Of a stretch of 64,000 nucleotides of DNA, positions 1-31,978 are shown one piece after another; positions within the stretch are counted from its first letter, which is position 1, and the number at the start of each line of letters is the position of its first letter. Source of the stretch: Oryzias latipes (lineage: Eukaryota > Chordata > Actinopteri > Beloniformes > Adrianichthyidae); NCBI RefSeq assembly GCF_002234675.1, contig NC_019878.2, forward strand, positions 4,714,688 to 4,778,687, in the 5' to 3' direction. Position numbers and translations under genes: made by a program. Below the pieces are notes generated by a model. That model worked only from the letters and a program-made list of their open reading frames with translations. It had not been told where the DNA came from and searched no databases.

Positions 1-1
1 C

Positions 2-1900
2 GCTTTCAAGCGGCTCAAGACCCTGTTCGTTTCCGCACCCATTCTCATTCAACCCGATGTGTCCAGACAATTCATAGTGGAGGTCGATGCCTCGGACTCT
101 GGAGTGGGGGCTGTGTTATCCCAGCGCGAGGACAGTTCGGGAAAGCTCAAACCATGTGCTTTCTTTTCGCGCAAATTGAGCCCTACCGAGCAAAATTACG
201 ATGTGGGCAATCGCGAATTACTGGCAATCAAGCTCGCGCTGGAAGAATGGCGCCACTGGCTGGAGGGGGCGGAACAACAATTCATCATCTGGACCGACCA
301 CAAGAACTTGGCTTACCTACGCAGTGCTAAACGGCTTAACTCTCGCCAGGCCAGATGGTGTTTATTTTTCGACCGTTTCAACTTTGTCATCTCTTACCGT
401 CCGGGCAGCCGTAACGTCAAGCCGGATGCCTTGTCCCGCAAATACTCCACCACTGAAACCCGCACTGACTCTACCATTCTTCCAACGTCATGTTTCATAG
501 GAAATCTCACTTGGGAGATCGAAAACAAGGTGCAGCAGGCTCAGAGTGAGATCCCCGCCGGTGTCACCAGCCCTCCGGGCACTCTCTATGTTCCAGACTC
601 CCTCAGGTCTGACGTCCTCGCCTGGGGTCATACCTCACGTATCGCCTGCCACGGAGGGGTTTATCGTACCAGTCGTCTGCTCAAGCGACGTTTTTTCTGG
701 CCTACCTTGGAACGCGATGTTAAAGAGTACATTGCGGCCTGCAGCACGTGTGCCCGTTCCAAGACCTCCAACAGACCTCCCTCGGGACTTCTGCAACCCC
801 TGCCAGTCCCTAGCCGTCCCTGGTCCCACATAGCGGTGGACTTTATCACGGGACTTCCACCTTCACAGGGCCATACTGTCATACTAACCGTCATAGACAG
901 ATTCTCCAAAGCTGCCCAGTTTGTTCCACTCCCTCAACTTCCCACAGCCACGGAGACCGCCGACACCCTCGTCAACCACGTCTTCCGACATCATGGGATC
1001 CCTTGTGACATCGTGTCAGATCGTGGCCCCCAGTTTACTTCCCAAGTTTGGAAAGCATTCTGCTCCGCCCTGGGGGCCACGGTCAGTTTGACTTCAGGGT
1101 ACCATCCTCAGGCTAACGGTCAAGCGGAGCGGGCGAACCAAGAGCTAGAGGCCGCCCTCAGATGCTTGGCAGCTCAGAACCATGCTGACTGGTCCAAGTA
1201 TCTGATTTGGGCGGAATATGCCCATAATTCCCACACCTCTACAGCCACGGGACGGTCACCTTTTGAAGCCTCGCTGGGCTACTCACCCCCCTTGTTTCCT
1301 TCCCAGGAATTGGATCTGGCGGTTCCCTCTGTCCAGCTCCATCTGCAGCGCTGTCAGGAGATCTGGCTGCAGACCAAGGCCGCTCTCGTCCGCACCGCTG
1401 AGAATAACCGCCAGATTGCCAACCGTCACAGGGGGGCGAGTCCCGAATACCAACCAGGTCAAAAGGTGTGGCTGTCCTCCCGCAATGTCCCTCTCCAGGC
1501 GTCCTCTCGCAAGCTGTTGCCCAAGTTCATTGGTCCATATACGATCGACCGGGTCATCAATCCGACCTGTGTTCGACTTCGTCTGCCGGCGGCTCTGCAA
1601 ATACACCCCACATTCCATGTGTCACAGATCAAGCCTGTTTCCGAGAGCCCTTTGTGCCCGCCGGCCACTTCCCCGCCGCCCGCCCGTACCATCGATGGGG
1701 CCCCCGCCTTCACTGTCTCCAAGATCTTGGACGTTCGGCGTCGGGGTCGCGGGGTCCAGTTCTTGGTGGATTGGGAAGGGTATGGTCCGGAGGAACGCTC
1801 GTGGATCTCGCGTTCGCTCATCCTGGACCATACCCTCATCGACGACTTCTATGCTGCCCATCCTGATCGTCGCCCTGGACCGCCTGGTGGCGGTCGTTGA
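2..1900 (+). CDS. 3' part of a Ty3/Gypsy (sushi-type chromovirus) pol: RNase H, integrase, chromodomain
   Basis: The frame is open from base 2 to the TGA at 1898-1900, so the element is cut only by the window edge. It starts at the end of reverse transcriptase, continues through RNase H ([17 protein letters not shown], then [10 protein letters not shown]), a zinc-binding integrase N-terminus (H..H..CSTC), and the integrase core ([18 protein letters not shown], and the catalytic Glu in [11 protein letters not shown]). It ends in a chromodomain-like tail ([15 protein letters not shown]). RNase H removes the RNA template and integrase inserts the cDNA. It closely resembles the complete element at 27.0-32.0 kb but is clearly a different copy with a different LTR. 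No stop or frameshift is visible in this part, so the copy may be young; gag, protease and most of RT lie outside the window. Confidence 0.93.
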   Translation, partial: AFKRLKTLFVSAPILIQPDVSRQFIVEVDASDSGVGAVLSQREDSSGKLKPCAFFSRKLSPTEQNYDVGNRELLAIKLALEEWRHWLEGAEQQFIIWTDHKNLAYLRSAKRLNSRQARWCLFFDRFNFVISYRPGSRNVKPDALSRKYSTTETRTDSTILPTSCFIGNLTWEIENKVQQAQSEIPAGVTSPPGTLYVPDSLRSDVLAWGHTSRIACHGGVYRTSRLLKRRFFWPTLERDVKEYIAACSTCARSKTSNRPPSGLLQPLPVPSRPWSHIAVDFITGLPPSQGHTVILTVIDRFSKAAQFVPLPQLPTATETADTLVNHVFRHHGIPCDIVSDRGPQFTSQVWKAFCSALGATVSLTSGYHPQANGQAERANQELEAALRCLAAQNHADWSKYLIWAEYAHNSHTSTATGRSPFEASLGYSPPLFPSQELDLAVPSVQLHLQRCQEIWLQTKAALVRTAENNRQIANRHRGASPEYQPGQKVWLSSRNVPLQASSRKLLPKFIGPYTIDRVINPTCVRLRLPAALQIHPTFHVSQIKPVSESPLCPPATSPPPARTIDGAPAFTVSKILDVRRRGRGVQFLVDWEGYGPEERSWISRSLILDHTLIDDFYAAHPDRRPGPPGGGR

Positions 1901-1911
1901 GGGGGGGGTAC

Positions 1912-2495
1912 TGTCATGGCCTGGCAGCTACTCCCTCCTCCCCCCTCCTTCCTGTGTGCACGCGACCAGCTGGATCCACTCACCTCATCTACACCTTCCT
2001 TCATAAGCTCCTCCTGGATCATCAGCCGGTGCCAGTTCGTTGTTCCTCCTATGGTGCATAGTCTGGTCAGCTCATGTTTGTTGTCTCAGTTTCATAGAAC
2101 CAAGCTCATGTTATTGTCTTCGCTCTGCTTCAGGACATTAACCTTCCGGATCCTCACCTGGTCGCAGTCCTTCCACGTTGCAGTCACGCCAACCCTGAAA
2201 CCTCCAGCCAGCCGCCTCGCCTCGCCTTGCTTCGAGCTTCGCCCACGCCATCTCAAGTAACCTCCAGCCTGCGCCCCGTCTCGTCTGGATTCAAGCCTCG
2301 CTCTCGCCGCAGTTCACCCTCGAGGAGTTTCCCGCTCAAGATTTCCACCAGCCTGCTCTCGCCCTCTCTGCCTGAGGAAGGAAACCCTGTCAAGCTCACG
2401 TTCAGATTAAACCACTTAATACTTACCGTTGTGTCAAGTCTCATTCCGGGTTCCAGCATCTGGGTCATTCCTGAACTCTCGTTCGAATCATGACA
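1912..2495 (+). mobile_element. 3' LTR of the first Ty3/Gypsy element
   Basis: The LTR begins TGTCATG and ends CATGACA, a perfect terminal inverted repeat of the usual TG...CA form, giving 584 bp. A G-rich polypurine tract (1899-1908) lies just upstream and just after the pol stop, as expected for plus-strand priming. The matching 5' LTR is outside the window, so the target duplication cannot be checked. Confidence 0.85.
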
Positions 2496-2507
2496 GAAGA
2501 TATATCA

Positions 2508-2754
2508 TCTGTCCATGGTGCAGCGGTAGGGCGGCCGACCCATGATCGTAAGATTGCAGGTTCGATTCCCACCTTGCACGCCCATGAGTCGAAGTGTCCT
2601 TGGGCAAGACACTGAACCCCACCTTGCCTCTGGTGGTAGGTGGGCGCCTGTGTTTGGCAGCGGAGCCGCCACCAGTGAGTGAATGTGTGTGTGACTGTAA
2701 AGCGCTTTGTCCTTGTAGGAAGAAACGCGCTGTATAAGTATACGCCATTTACCA
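2508..2754 (+). repeat. tRNA-derived SINE
   Basis: The 5' part looks like a tRNA with RNA polymerase III promoter boxes: an A-box region (TGGTGCAGCGGTAGGG) and a B box (GGTTCGATTCCC, near 2560-2571). This is followed by a unique body and a LINE-like 3' tail (GTAAAGCGCTTTG ... TATAAGTATACGCCATTTACC). The tail is found again in reverse orientation at 45686. It is a retroposon, not a functional tRNA gene. Confidence 0.8.
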
Positions 2755-2875
2755 TAAAGGTGTTTTTTTTTAAAACAATGGATTTCAATTAAATGAAGAA
2801 ATAAAGCTGAAATTGGGTTATTATGTTTGTAATGACATTATATTTTGGATGATCTTCCTTTGTGCACATCCATCT

Positions 2876-3958
2876 CTTCCTCATGAGCAGATCTTTAACA
2901 GGAGCCTTGTTCGCTCACTTCGCTCACAAAATGCAGGACTGCTTGTGGTTCGCAGAATTTCGAAAAGTACAGTTGGAGGTAAAGACTTTAGCCACCAAGC
3001 CCCTGTCTTATGGAATAAGCTCATGGAAGAGTGGCTGACACAGTTTATAGATTTAAAGTTAGGCTTAAAACATTCCTTTTTGGACAAACTCATTGCCAGA
3101 CTAGCTATAGTAATCAGAGAATATTTAACTTATTGCTCCTCTACCTACCTACTTGTGTTTGAGGGAATAATTACAACATTCATTACATCCATTATACATA
3201 TTTCTCAGCGGATCTAAGCAGAGAGAAGATTGTTTCAGAAACTGGGCCAGGGCGACCCATTCCTCCTGCTTAAATTATTACTTTATTGTATTAATATTGA
3301 TATCCTAAAACTGTAGATTTCCTATTATTGTCGTTATAATTGCCATTCGATATGTCTGCAATGCATACTGCATTCGACTTACTAGTAACCTTTGTGCTAT
3401 CCTAGGCACTTTAAAGTTGAGAGTTGGGTCATCTAGACCCACTAGACAGTGCTCTGAACCTTTTTTCTTCAATGATTTGTGATCTTCACTGGTGTCCATG
3501 GATTCCATGAAATCTTTCCACCTTTATCCACCTTTGTCATGGTAGGGAGAACACGTCAATGTAAGGGTGGGGTCATCTAAGACAGCACAAAGGTTGAATG
3601 TTTGAATTCAATTTCACAGTCAGATTCATGTGTTGTCCCTCCTTCCCGCTCCCCTCCTGGGAGTGATTCTAGATCCCAGTTGGCTTGTCTGTGCTCCAGT
3701 CCTTGGCCGTGGACCTCGCCTCTGGCTCGCCCCTAGCCGTCCCCCAGTTCCATCTGGATGAAGCCCATCTGCTACACTATCCAAATATGTAGTTGTAGAG
3801 TTTTTGTCATATCGTCTGTCCGTCCTGGGAGAAGATCCCTCCTTAATATGAACACCCAGAGGTTCCTTCCCTTTTTCCTGGAATCAGGTTCTTTTTAGTA
3901 GTTTGTCGTTTGTCAATTATTGTTATATTGGGCTATATGAATAAAACTGAATTGAATT
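2876..3958 (+). repeat. L2-like LINE, 3' end (broken ORF2 tail plus 3' UTR)
   Basis: A decayed reading frame around 2930-3120 retains the typical L2-family C-terminus (FSHQAPVLWNKL, then a Lys/Arg/Leu-rich tail). The following 3' UTR contains the common phrase CCATCTGGATGAAGCCCATC and ends with a teleost L2-type tail (GGGCTATATGAATAAAACTG, then AATTGAA repeats). The 5' end is missing, as is usual after incomplete reverse transcription. It is interrupted by a MITE at 3389-3593. It is not coding. Confidence 0.75.
3389..3593. mobile_element. piggyBac-like MITE, copy 1
   Basis: A 205-bp element with terminal inverted repeats CCTTTGTGCTATCCTAG and its near complement CTAAGACAGCACAAAGG. It is flanked by TTAA-like bases (GTAA and TTGA). 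It carries a short internal palindrome (GGGTCATCTAGACCC). A second copy lies at 50587-50792, and a terminus-only remnant at 26600 is flanked by a true TTAA, which is why I suggest piggyBac ancestry. No transposase is encoded. It is inserted in the L2 3' UTR. Confidence 0.65.
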
Positions 3959-4274
3959 TTTATCATTTATGTCATATATCATTTTATTATTGTTCAGATG
4001 TCCTGCCTTAATTGACACATCCTTTGTTCTTCTTGATTGTTGGTTGAAAATCGAAAAGTGTCCTGAATATTTGAATTTTTTCAGATTATTGAGATTAAAA
4101 AATTAAAGAAAAAAGTTAAAATCTTAACATATTAAAACACGTTTTTTTTTAAATCATTTTTAGTACTTGTGTAAACATGCACAGTTTGTCTTTTTTTCAT
4201 TAAATACGTAAGTAGTTTTTGTTGATAAGAAAACAGACAAAATCTGTTTTATCTATTTTATTTTCACTTTGCAG
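3959..4274. other. AT-rich stretch upstream of gal3st2 exon 1
   Basis: I see no gene or clear repeat here. It ends with a pyrimidine-rich tract and TTTGCAG at 4268-4274, which could be a splice acceptor, so the first coding exon of gal3st2 may be preceded by an untranslated exon outside or before this point. Confidence 0.4.
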
Positions 4275-4423
4275 AGTGTCTCCATTTTACTGGTTGTGTT
4301 TGATAATATCCTCCAGACAGGAGCTGCTGTCTGTTTGCTGGCTGAGTTGAGGAGGAGGAGCCTTACCCACAGACCCGACGCCAACCGGGTCGTAGTCAGA
4401 GAAGACTGTTGGCTTTCACAGAG

Positions 4424-25554
<21,131 letters not shown>

Positions 25555-27006
25555 GACCTATAAGGAAACAACGCTGGAGGAACCAAATAACAAAACAGCT
25601 TAATGAAAAGTTTAGTTTTTATTTTGTTTTATTTTATTTATTTATTTTTGGCGGGGGGGATGGGCGCTGATGGTTATTGACTGTATATGGTAACTGGACT
25701 GAGTGACCCCTCTCCCCTGTCGTTCCAAACAGGAAGTACTTGCTGGCTCCAAGACGCCAAAATCCCATAGACTTCTATAGAGTAATAAACAGCTGTTACG
25801 CAGTCATTCTATTGTCCGAATAACCATTCTTGCTCTATTACCTTTTTTGACATCTTCTTGATAATCCTCATTTCTTTTCATGATTTTTTTTAGTGCAAAT
25901 TATTCAAGTTCTAAACTGACCAACCAGATGCCTCAATAAAAGTACTGTATGTGGTGCCTGCTTGGCCCCGCCTCCAAGTTTCAAAACGTTTGATTGACAG
26001 ACAAAAGTTTAGGATCAGTTTTTCAAAAGTTCGGAAAATCAGAGAATCAGATCAGCAAAAGTCAACAGACGTCAGGCAAAGGACCTGGCAATCTACACAC
26101 ATAGCTGGACGACAATTTGCCTGGCAAATTATTCTACTTTTCTTGTGATGTGAGGTTTTATGACATTTATCATGATAAGATAAACTTTTTGGGGCAATTC
26201 AATTGTTACAGCAGCCCTGGAGATCAAGATGCCAGCAAAAAGAAAATGTGTTATACAACGTGTATACACTCAGGGGTGAAAGTAGATTTTTGTTTTTGTC
26301 ACTACTATAACAAGTTTCATCAACATACATTTTGTAATAGCAGTAAATGTAGATTAGGGATGTAATGATTAATCTATGAATTGATTTCACCAACCAAACT
26401 GATCTGTTTGATTCTGATTCAAAAAGACCTTTTTTAACAGTTAAGGTTGACACTTAGAAAACCACGTGTCTCAGTTTTGAGGAACTGAACTGGTTTCTCT
26501 GTCAGTATCGATCTGTCCTGAGAAGATTCTCTCAGGTGTCTGCACAGGTTGTTGAGCCGGTTCTATCAGGAATTATTTTCCTGCAGACTCTGGAGAATAG
26601 GATAGCACAAGGGTTAAACAGGTTGAACTGAAAAAAACGGCACAGGAGAATGTAAAGAACAGACCCTCATTCTGCTGCCTGTATTTTTCTAGACGATGGT
26701 GGATTTGCTTCAGCAGGTGTATGATGGTGTCTTAAGCGCCAACCCCTCTTCAAAAAGCAATATGCAGTGGGTTTTGAGTGAGGCTTGATATTTTTAATCT
26801 GGACCAGTGATGTTCAGACAACAGTTCCATGGTCATACTGGAAGATGAGGTTTTTAGGGACAAAGCAGTAAGTACAATCTAAAAACCAATACACCTATTT
26901 CTACACACCTATATATGTGGTGATCAGCATTGTCTAGACAAATTTACTAGTCATTATTATCAAAGGGCCTTCAGATACACTTTATCCTGTTTGAAAATCC
27001 TCCCAT
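25555..27006. other. gal3st2 3' flank
   Basis: Contains the probable gal3st2 3' UTR. A polyadenylation signal AATAAA lies at 25935-25940, but it is inside a dispersed repeat (25690-26010) whose inverted copy at 45960-46265 also carries it. Near 26600-26617 is an end of the piggyBac-like MITE (GATAGCACAAGGG plus TTAA) with no partner end. I see no other gene. Confidence 0.5.
25690..26010 (+). repeat. Dispersed repeat carrying an AATAAA signal, copy 1
   Basis: Matches the reverse complement of about 45960-46265, for example CCATAGACTTCTATAGAG, TTCTTGATAATCC and CCTCAATAAAAGTA. The class is unknown. In this copy the AATAAA is the first good polyadenylation signal after the gal3st2 stop. Confidence 0.6.
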
Positions 27007-27291
27007 TGTTGTGATCAGTGTGACCAGGTGGGCGTGGCTGACTTTTTCCCTGGTGCCTCCCTACATGGCACACCTGATCCTCATCTCATCAAGGTCTTTA
27101 AATGCCTGAGCCTGTTGCTTCTCCATGCCGGATTATCACTTTTCCATTGCTCTACATATCTGTGGTTTTCCAGTTTAGCTCCCTGATTCTGCTGCCTGTC
27201 CAATTCTGTTCCTTGTCCTGTGAGGAATAAAAACTGTTTAACTGCCCTCGGAGTCAGATTCTGCTTTGGGGTCCTACCGCTCACCTTAACA
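27007..27291 (+). repeat. 5' LTR of the sushi-type element
   Basis: 285 bp. It includes AATAAA at 27227-27232 and, near 27127, GCCGGATTAT, which probably marks the start of the transcript because its complement serves as primer-binding site just after the LTR. Confidence 0.93.
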
Positions 27292-27293
27292 GA

Positions 27294-27303
27294 ATAATCC
27301 GGC
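27294..27303 (+). promoter_or_regulatory. Probable self-primer binding site
   Basis: ATAATCCGGC is the exact reverse complement of GCCGGATTAT at 27127-27136 inside the LTR, and starts three bases after the LTR end. In the Tf1/sushi group the 5' end of the retrotransposon RNA folds back to prime its own reverse transcription instead of using a tRNA. Position and length (10 bp) fit that mechanism. No tRNA-like primer site is seen in this interval. Confidence 0.7.
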
Positions 27304-27309
27304 CAAAAT

Positions 27310-28377
27310 ATGGACCCCGCAGCGTTTGAAGAGGTTAAACATGCCCTTTCGTCCCAAGGGGCCCTTGTTGGACGGCATGATCAAGCTCTCCAGGAAATCA
27401 TGAACACCCTTCAACATCTTTCCACCGGAATAAATCGTCTCGGCGGTCGCCTGGAGGAGGTCTCGTCTCAACTCACCTCAGGAAGATCCCCGGATCCAGT
27501 TCAAGCCGCAGTATCGGATCCAGCCCCGTCACTTGCTCCTCACGTTCTTGCATCATCTCCCCGTGAGCCCTTCATCCCCACTCCCAGCAGGTACTCCGGA
27601 GAGATAGGTCTATGCAAATCATTTATCCATCACTGTAGACTCGTGTTCGATCAGCAACCTCTCACTTATTCCTCTGAAAGATCCAAAGTGGCGTTCATCA
27701 TGAGTTTACTGTCAGGCAAAGCCTCTGCCTGGGCTGTTGCATTAGCCGGCAGTAATTCTCCCCACTGCGACTCTTTGGCTTTATTCACGGCTGAAATGCT
27801 CAAAGTTTTTGATCATCCTCTCCAGGAAAAAGAGACTGGAAATCGCCTGCTCTCCTTACGCCAAGGTCCCGCTTCAGTTTCGGAGTACTCCATTGACTTC
27901 CGCATCTCCGCTGCGGAGTGTGGCTGGGATGAAAAGGCCCTCACCGGAATATTTTACCGGGGTCTTAGAGAGGAGATCAAAGACGAACTAGCTGCTCGTG
28001 ACGAAACTTCCAACCTAGAGGAGTTAATTTCCCTCTCCATAAGGCTGGATAACCGCCTTCGGGAGAGACGCAGGGAAAGAGCAGCTCGACCCTCTCGTCC
28101 CGCCAGCTCCTTGCCGGTCACGCCCCTTCATCTGCCGGTGTTCCCTCCACCTGCAACTCAGCGGGACTCCGCGACCACGCCTCCCCAGGAACAGAGCACG
28201 CCGCGCTGCAGCGAGGAGCCTATGCAGCTCGGCAGGATGACTCTCACACCTGAGGAACGTCAGCGCCGCATCTACCAGCGGCTCTGCCTCTACTGCGGCA
28301 AGTCTGGCCATTTCCGGCCCAACTGCCCCGTACGGCCAAAAGACCGGGCTCATCAGGCTCAGGAGGGGCACTGGTGA
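27310..28377 (+). CDS. Gag of the sushi-type element
   Basis: 355 residues starting at the first ATG after the LTR. An N-terminal helical segment is followed by a capsid core (about 90-260, with [20 protein letters not shown] and [20 protein letters not shown]), a Pro-rich linker, and one CCHC knuckle [15 protein letters not shown] near 327-341 for RNA binding. It packages element RNA. The stop at 28375-28377 overlaps the start of the pol frame, which is in the -1 frame, so Pol is probably made by frameshifting or reinitiation. This Gag family gave rise to the mammalian PEG10/RTL genes. Confidence 0.93.
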   Translation: MDPAAFEEVKHALSSQGALVGRHDQALQEIMNTLQHLSTGINRLGGRLEEVSSQLTSGRSPDPVQAAVSDPAPSLAPHVLASSPREPFIPTPSRYSGEIGLCKSFIHHCRLVFDQQPLTYSSERSKVAFIMSLLSGKASAWAVALAGSNSPHCDSLALFTAEMLKVFDHPLQEKETGNRLLSLRQGPASVSEYSIDFRISAAECGWDEKALTGIFYRGLREEIKDELAARDETSNLEELISLSIRLDNRLRERRRERAARPSRPASSLPVTPLHLPVFPPPATQRDSATTPPQEQSTPRCSEEPMQLGRMTLTPEERQRRIYQRLCLYCGKSGHFRPNCPVRPKDRAHQAQEGHW

Positions 28378-31300
28378 GCCGAACCCCTGTGGATCCCTCC
28401 TCCAGACGCATCCATCTTCAAGGTACGATCTCATATGACACCACAACATTACAGATCCAGGCTTTAATGGATTCCGGTGCAGATGACAATTTTATTGACT
28501 CTCAGTTTGTGTCCCAATCCAACATCCCCACTGAACTTCTACCAAACCCTAAAAAAGTGTTTGCTCTGGATGGTAGACTGTTATCCTGTGTCACTCACCG
28601 AACACGTCCTGTGTCCCTGCTGGTTTCTGGCAACCACAGAGAACTGATTAGTTTTAACATCATTTCATCTCCATCCTCTCTGCTGGTGTTGGGTCTGCCC
28701 TGGCTTTCACTCCATAATCCACACATAGACTGGTCTTCTCAATCCATAGTTAATTGGAGTCTTTTTTGCCACTCTCACTGTTTACATGCTGCTGTACCAC
28801 CTGTTTCCACCTCTCCTGAGCCTCCTAAACTTATTGACCTTTCTTGTGTACCATCGGATTATCATGACCTCAGGGAAGTTTTTTCTAAGGACCGTGCTTC
28901 CTCTCTGCCCCCTCATCGACCCTATGACTGTGAGATTGAGTTGTTACCTGGTGCTTCTCTACCCTCCAGTAAACTGTACAACCTCTCCAAGCCTGAGAGG
29001 GACGCGATGGAGACATATATAACTGAGAGTTTGGCTGCTGGACTCATCCGTCCATCCTCTTCCCCTGTTGGAGCGGGATTTTTCTTTGTTGATAAGAAGG
29101 ATGGGTCCCTTCGCCCATGTATTGATTACACAGGTCTAAACAATATAACAGTCAAAAACAAGTATCCTCTCCCACTCATGGACTCTGCTTTCAGCTCCCT
29201 CCAGACTGCAACCATCTTCACCAAGCTCGACCTCCGAAACGCTTACCATTTAGTGAGAATAAAGGAGGGTGATGAGTGGAAGACGGCCTTCAATACTCCT
29301 CTGGGACATTTTGAGTATTTAGTGATGCCGTTTGGACTGACTAATGCTCCAGCTGTTTTTCAATGTCTCATCAATGACGTTCTGCGTGACATGTTGAATA
29401 GATTTGTGTTTGTTTATCTTGATGATATTCTGATTTTTTCACGGACTCTTGATGAGCACGTTCAACATGTCAGGCTTGTGTTACAGAGGCTGTTAGCAAA
29501 CAGGCTCTATGCTAAAGGTGAGAAATGTGACTTTCATGCCTCCAGTGTCAGTTTTCTTGGGTTTGTGATTGAGAAGGGCCAACTCAAGCCAGATCCTGCC
29601 AAGATCAAAGCTGTAGAAGGGTGGCCTACACCCACAACCAGGAAGCAACTCCAAAGGTTTTTGGGGTTTGCCAACTTTTATCGGAGGTTCATCAGAAACT
29701 ACAGCTCTGTGGCTTCTCCCTTGACCAAGCTGACCTCTGTACGAGAACCCTTCTCCTGGTCCTCAGGAGCTGAGGCAGCCTTTATTAAGTTGAAAAATCT
29801 TTTTTGTTCTGCTCCTGTACTGTCTCATCCTGATCCTACAGCTCAGTTCATGGTGGAAGTGGACGCCTCAGAATCTGGAGTTGGGGCGGTGCTCTCTCAG
29901 CGTTCATCCTCAGATCGGAAGATGCACCCCTGCGCTTTCTTCTCCCGACAACTGTCTCCTGCGGAGAGGAATTATGACGTGGGGAATCGTGAGCTGTTGG
30001 CAGTTGTGCTGGCCTTGAAGGAATGGCGCCACTGGCTGGAAGGAACATCTCAACCTTTCCTGGTATGGACAGATCATAAGAACTTGTCGTACCTCCGTTC
30101 TGCCCGCAGACTGAATCCCCGTCAAGCTCGGTGGTCCCTTTTTCTGGGACGCTTCAATTTCACCCTCACTTACCGCCCAGGGTCCCGCAACCTAAAGCCT
30201 GATGCCCTGTCCAGGCAATTCGAGCTGCCAGCCTCCTGTGATACTACTCAGGACACAATCCTACCTCACTCCTGTGTTGTCGGTGCTGCCATCTGGGAGG
30301 TGGAGCGTGAGGTTGAGAGAGCTCTGAAGGACCTTCCCTCTCCACCTGAATGTCCCACAGGTCTTCTGTTTGTTCCCCCATCTGCTCGTTCCTCTGTGCT
30401 GCAGTGGGGCCACAACTCCAAGGTGGCTTGCCATCCTGGAATACACCGGACTTTGACGTTGCTTAAACAGCGGTTCTGGTGGCCCTCCATATCTGCGGAC
30501 ACACGGGAGTTTGTCCAGGCTTGCTCTGTCTGTGCTCGTGGTAAGGCTTCTCACCGAGCACCAGCAGGTCTTCTGCGACCACTCCCAGTTCCTCATCGAC
30601 CCTGGTCCCACATAGCTGTGGATTTCATCACTGGCCTTCCACCTTCTGAAGGTAACACAGCAGTCTTGACAATCGTCGACCGTTTTTCAAAGTCCGTCCA
30701 TTTTGTGCCACTTCCCAAGCTCCCTTCTGCCCTCGAGACAGCCAACCTCCTGGTCCAGCATGTATTCCGTTTGCATGGTCTGCCCCAGGACATTGTGTCA
30801 GACCGAGGCCCCCAGTTCACCTCCAGGGTGTGGAACGCTTTCTGTCGGGCCATTGGGGCCACAGCTAGCCTGTCCTCTGGATACCACCCCCAAACCAATG
30901 GCCAGACTGAGCGGGCTAACCAGGACCTGGAGGCGGCTTTGCGCTGTGTGGCAGCTACTCATCCTGCTTCGTGGTCAACTCATCTTCCCTGGATTGAGTA
31001 TTCACACAATTCCTTGGTCTCCTCCGCAACAGGTCTCTCTCCATTCATGGCGTCCAATGGCTATCAGCCTCCCCTCTTCCCCTCTCAGGAAAGAGCCGTG
31101 GCCGTCCCTTCTGTCCAGGACCATCTCCGCAGGGCCCGTCGTGTTTGGCACGAGACCCGGGCAGCCCTCTCCCGCACTGCCTCTCGGAACCGTGCTCTGG
31201 CGGACCGCCGCAGGGTCCCAGCCCCGGACTACAAACCGGGTCAGAAGGTTTGGCTTTCCACACGAGACATTCCCCTGCAGTGCGAGTCCAGGAAGTTGTC

Positions 31301-31682
31301 TCCGAGGTTCATTGGCCCTTTTGAGATCGACCGGGTCATCAACCCCTCGGTGGTCCGTCTTAAGTTGCCTGCCTCAATGCACATCCACCCTTCCTTCCAT
31401 GTGTCTCTCCTGAAGCCTGTCTCCTGCAGTGTTCTCAGCCCTCCGGCCGAGCCCCCTCCTCCCGCCCTGGTCGTGGATGATCATCCGGCGTTTCCTGTTC
31501 GCTGCCTTCTGGATGTCCGGCGACGGGGTCGCGGTCTGCAGTATCTCGTGGACTGGGAGGGTTATGGCCCGGAGGAGCGTTCCTGGGTTCCCCGCTCCTT
31601 TATCCTGTCCCCTGCTCTCTTTGATGACTTCTATGCCCGTCATCCCGACAGGCCTGGTCGGCCGCCGGGTGGCGTCCCTTGA
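28374..31682 (+). CDS. Pol of the sushi-type element: protease, RT, RNase H, integrase, chromodomain
   Basis: About 1100 codons, intact. Aspartic protease: [13 protein letters not shown] near residues 30-42. Reverse transcriptase: [23 protein letters not shown] and the catalytic YLDDILIFS near 347-355. RNase [18 protein letters not shown] and [12 protein letters not shown]. Integrase: HH-CC finger ending CSVCARGK, then DDE core [18 protein letters not shown], and Glu in [11 protein letters not shown]. The C-terminus has a GPF/Y-like region ([12 protein letters not shown]) and a chromodomain-like fold ([19 protein letters not shown]), which in chromoviruses guides integration to certain chromatin. 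The start is set by the -1 overlap with gag rather than by an ATG. Confidence 0.94.
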   Translation: MSRTPVDPSSRRIHLQGTISYDTTTLQIQALMDSGADDNFIDSQFVSQSNIPTELLPNPKKVFALDGRLLSCVTHRTRPVSLLVSGNHRELISFNIISSPSSLLVLGLPWLSLHNPHIDWSSQSIVNWSLFCHSHCLHAAVPPVSTSPEPPKLIDLSCVPSDYHDLREVFSKDRASSLPPHRPYDCEIELLPGASLPSSKLYNLSKPERDAMETYITESLAAGLIRPSSSPVGAGFFFVDKKDGSLRPCIDYTGLNNITVKNKYPLPLMDSAFSSLQTATIFTKLDLRNAYHLVRIKEGDEWKTAFNTPLGHFEYLVMPFGLTNAPAVFQCLINDVLRDMLNRFVFVYLDDILIFSRTLDEHVQHVRLVLQRLLANRLYAKGEKCDFHASSVSFLGFVIEKGQLKPDPAKIKAVEGWPTPTTRKQLQRFLGFANFYRRFIRNYSSVASPLTKLTSVREPFSWSSGAEAAFIKLKNLFCSAPVLSHPDPTAQFMVEVDASESGVGAVLSQRSSSDRKMHPCAFFSRQLSPAERNYDVGNRELLAVVLALKEWRHWLEGTSQPFLVWTDHKNLSYLRSARRLNPRQARWSLFLGRFNFTLTYRPGSRNLKPDALSRQFELPASCDTTQDTILPHSCVVGAAIWEVEREVERALKDLPSPPECPTGLLFVPPSARSSVLQWGHNSKVACHPGIHRTLTLLKQRFWWPSISADTREFVQACSVCARGKASHRAPAGLLRPLPVPHRPWSHIAVDFITGLPPSEGNTAVLTIVDRFSKSVHFVPLPKLPSALETANLLVQHVFRLHGLPQDIVSDRGPQFTSRVWNAFCRAIGATASLSSGYHPQTNGQTERANQDLEAALRCVAATHPASWSTHLPWIEYSHNSLVSSATGLSPFMASNGYQPPLFPSQERAVAVPSVQDHLRRARRVWHETRAALSRTASRNRALADRRRVPAPDYKPGQKVWLSTRDIPLQCESRKLSPRFIGPFEIDRVINPSVVRLKLPASMHIHPSFHVSLLKPVSCSVLSPPAEPPPPALVVDDHPAFPVRCLLDVRRRGRGLQYLVDWEGYGPEERSWVPRSFILSPALFDDFYARHPDRPGRPPGGVP

Positions 31683-31693
31683 GGGGGGGGCAC

Positions 31694-31978
31694 TGTTGTG
31701 ATCAGTGTGACCAGGTGGGCGTGGCTGACTTTTTCCCTGCTGCCTCCCTACATGGCACACCTGATCCTCATCTCATCAAGGTCTTTAAATGCCTGAGCCT
31801 GTTGCTTCTCCATGCCGGATTATCACTTTTCCATTGCTCTACATATCTGTGGTTTTCCAGTTTAGCTCCCTGATTCTGCTGCCTGTCCAATTCTGTTCCT
31901 TGTCCTGTGAGGAATAAAAACTGTTTAACTGCCCTCGGAGTCAGATTCTGCTTTGGGGTCCTACCGCTCACCTTAACA
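31694..31978 (+). repeat. 3' LTR of the sushi-type element
   Basis: 285 bp, the partner of 27007-27291. It starts shortly after the polypurine tract and is followed by the CCCAT target duplication. Confidence 0.93.

Larger units (their letters stand above)
27007..31978 (+). mobile_element. Complete sushi-type Ty3/Gypsy chromovirus
   Basis: A 4972-bp element with 285-bp LTRs (27007-27291 and 31694-31978) that differ at one base I could find (27053, G versus C). LTR ends are TGTTG...TAACA. The 5-bp direct repeat CCCAT flanks it at 27002-27006 and 31979-31983, so both ends are original. Gag and pol are open throughout. A polypurine run lies at 31682-31690. A self-priming sequence sits immediately after the 5' LTR. 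Low LTR divergence and intact frames point to a very recent insertion, possibly polymorphic between individuals. It lies between gal3st2 and the polyketide synthase. Confidence 0.95.

Noticed and set aside
2512-2585. tRNA-like sequence with A and B boxes
   Set aside because: It cannot form a full cloverleaf with a proper acceptor stem and continues into a SINE body and LINE-like tail, so it is a retroposon head and not a tRNA gene.
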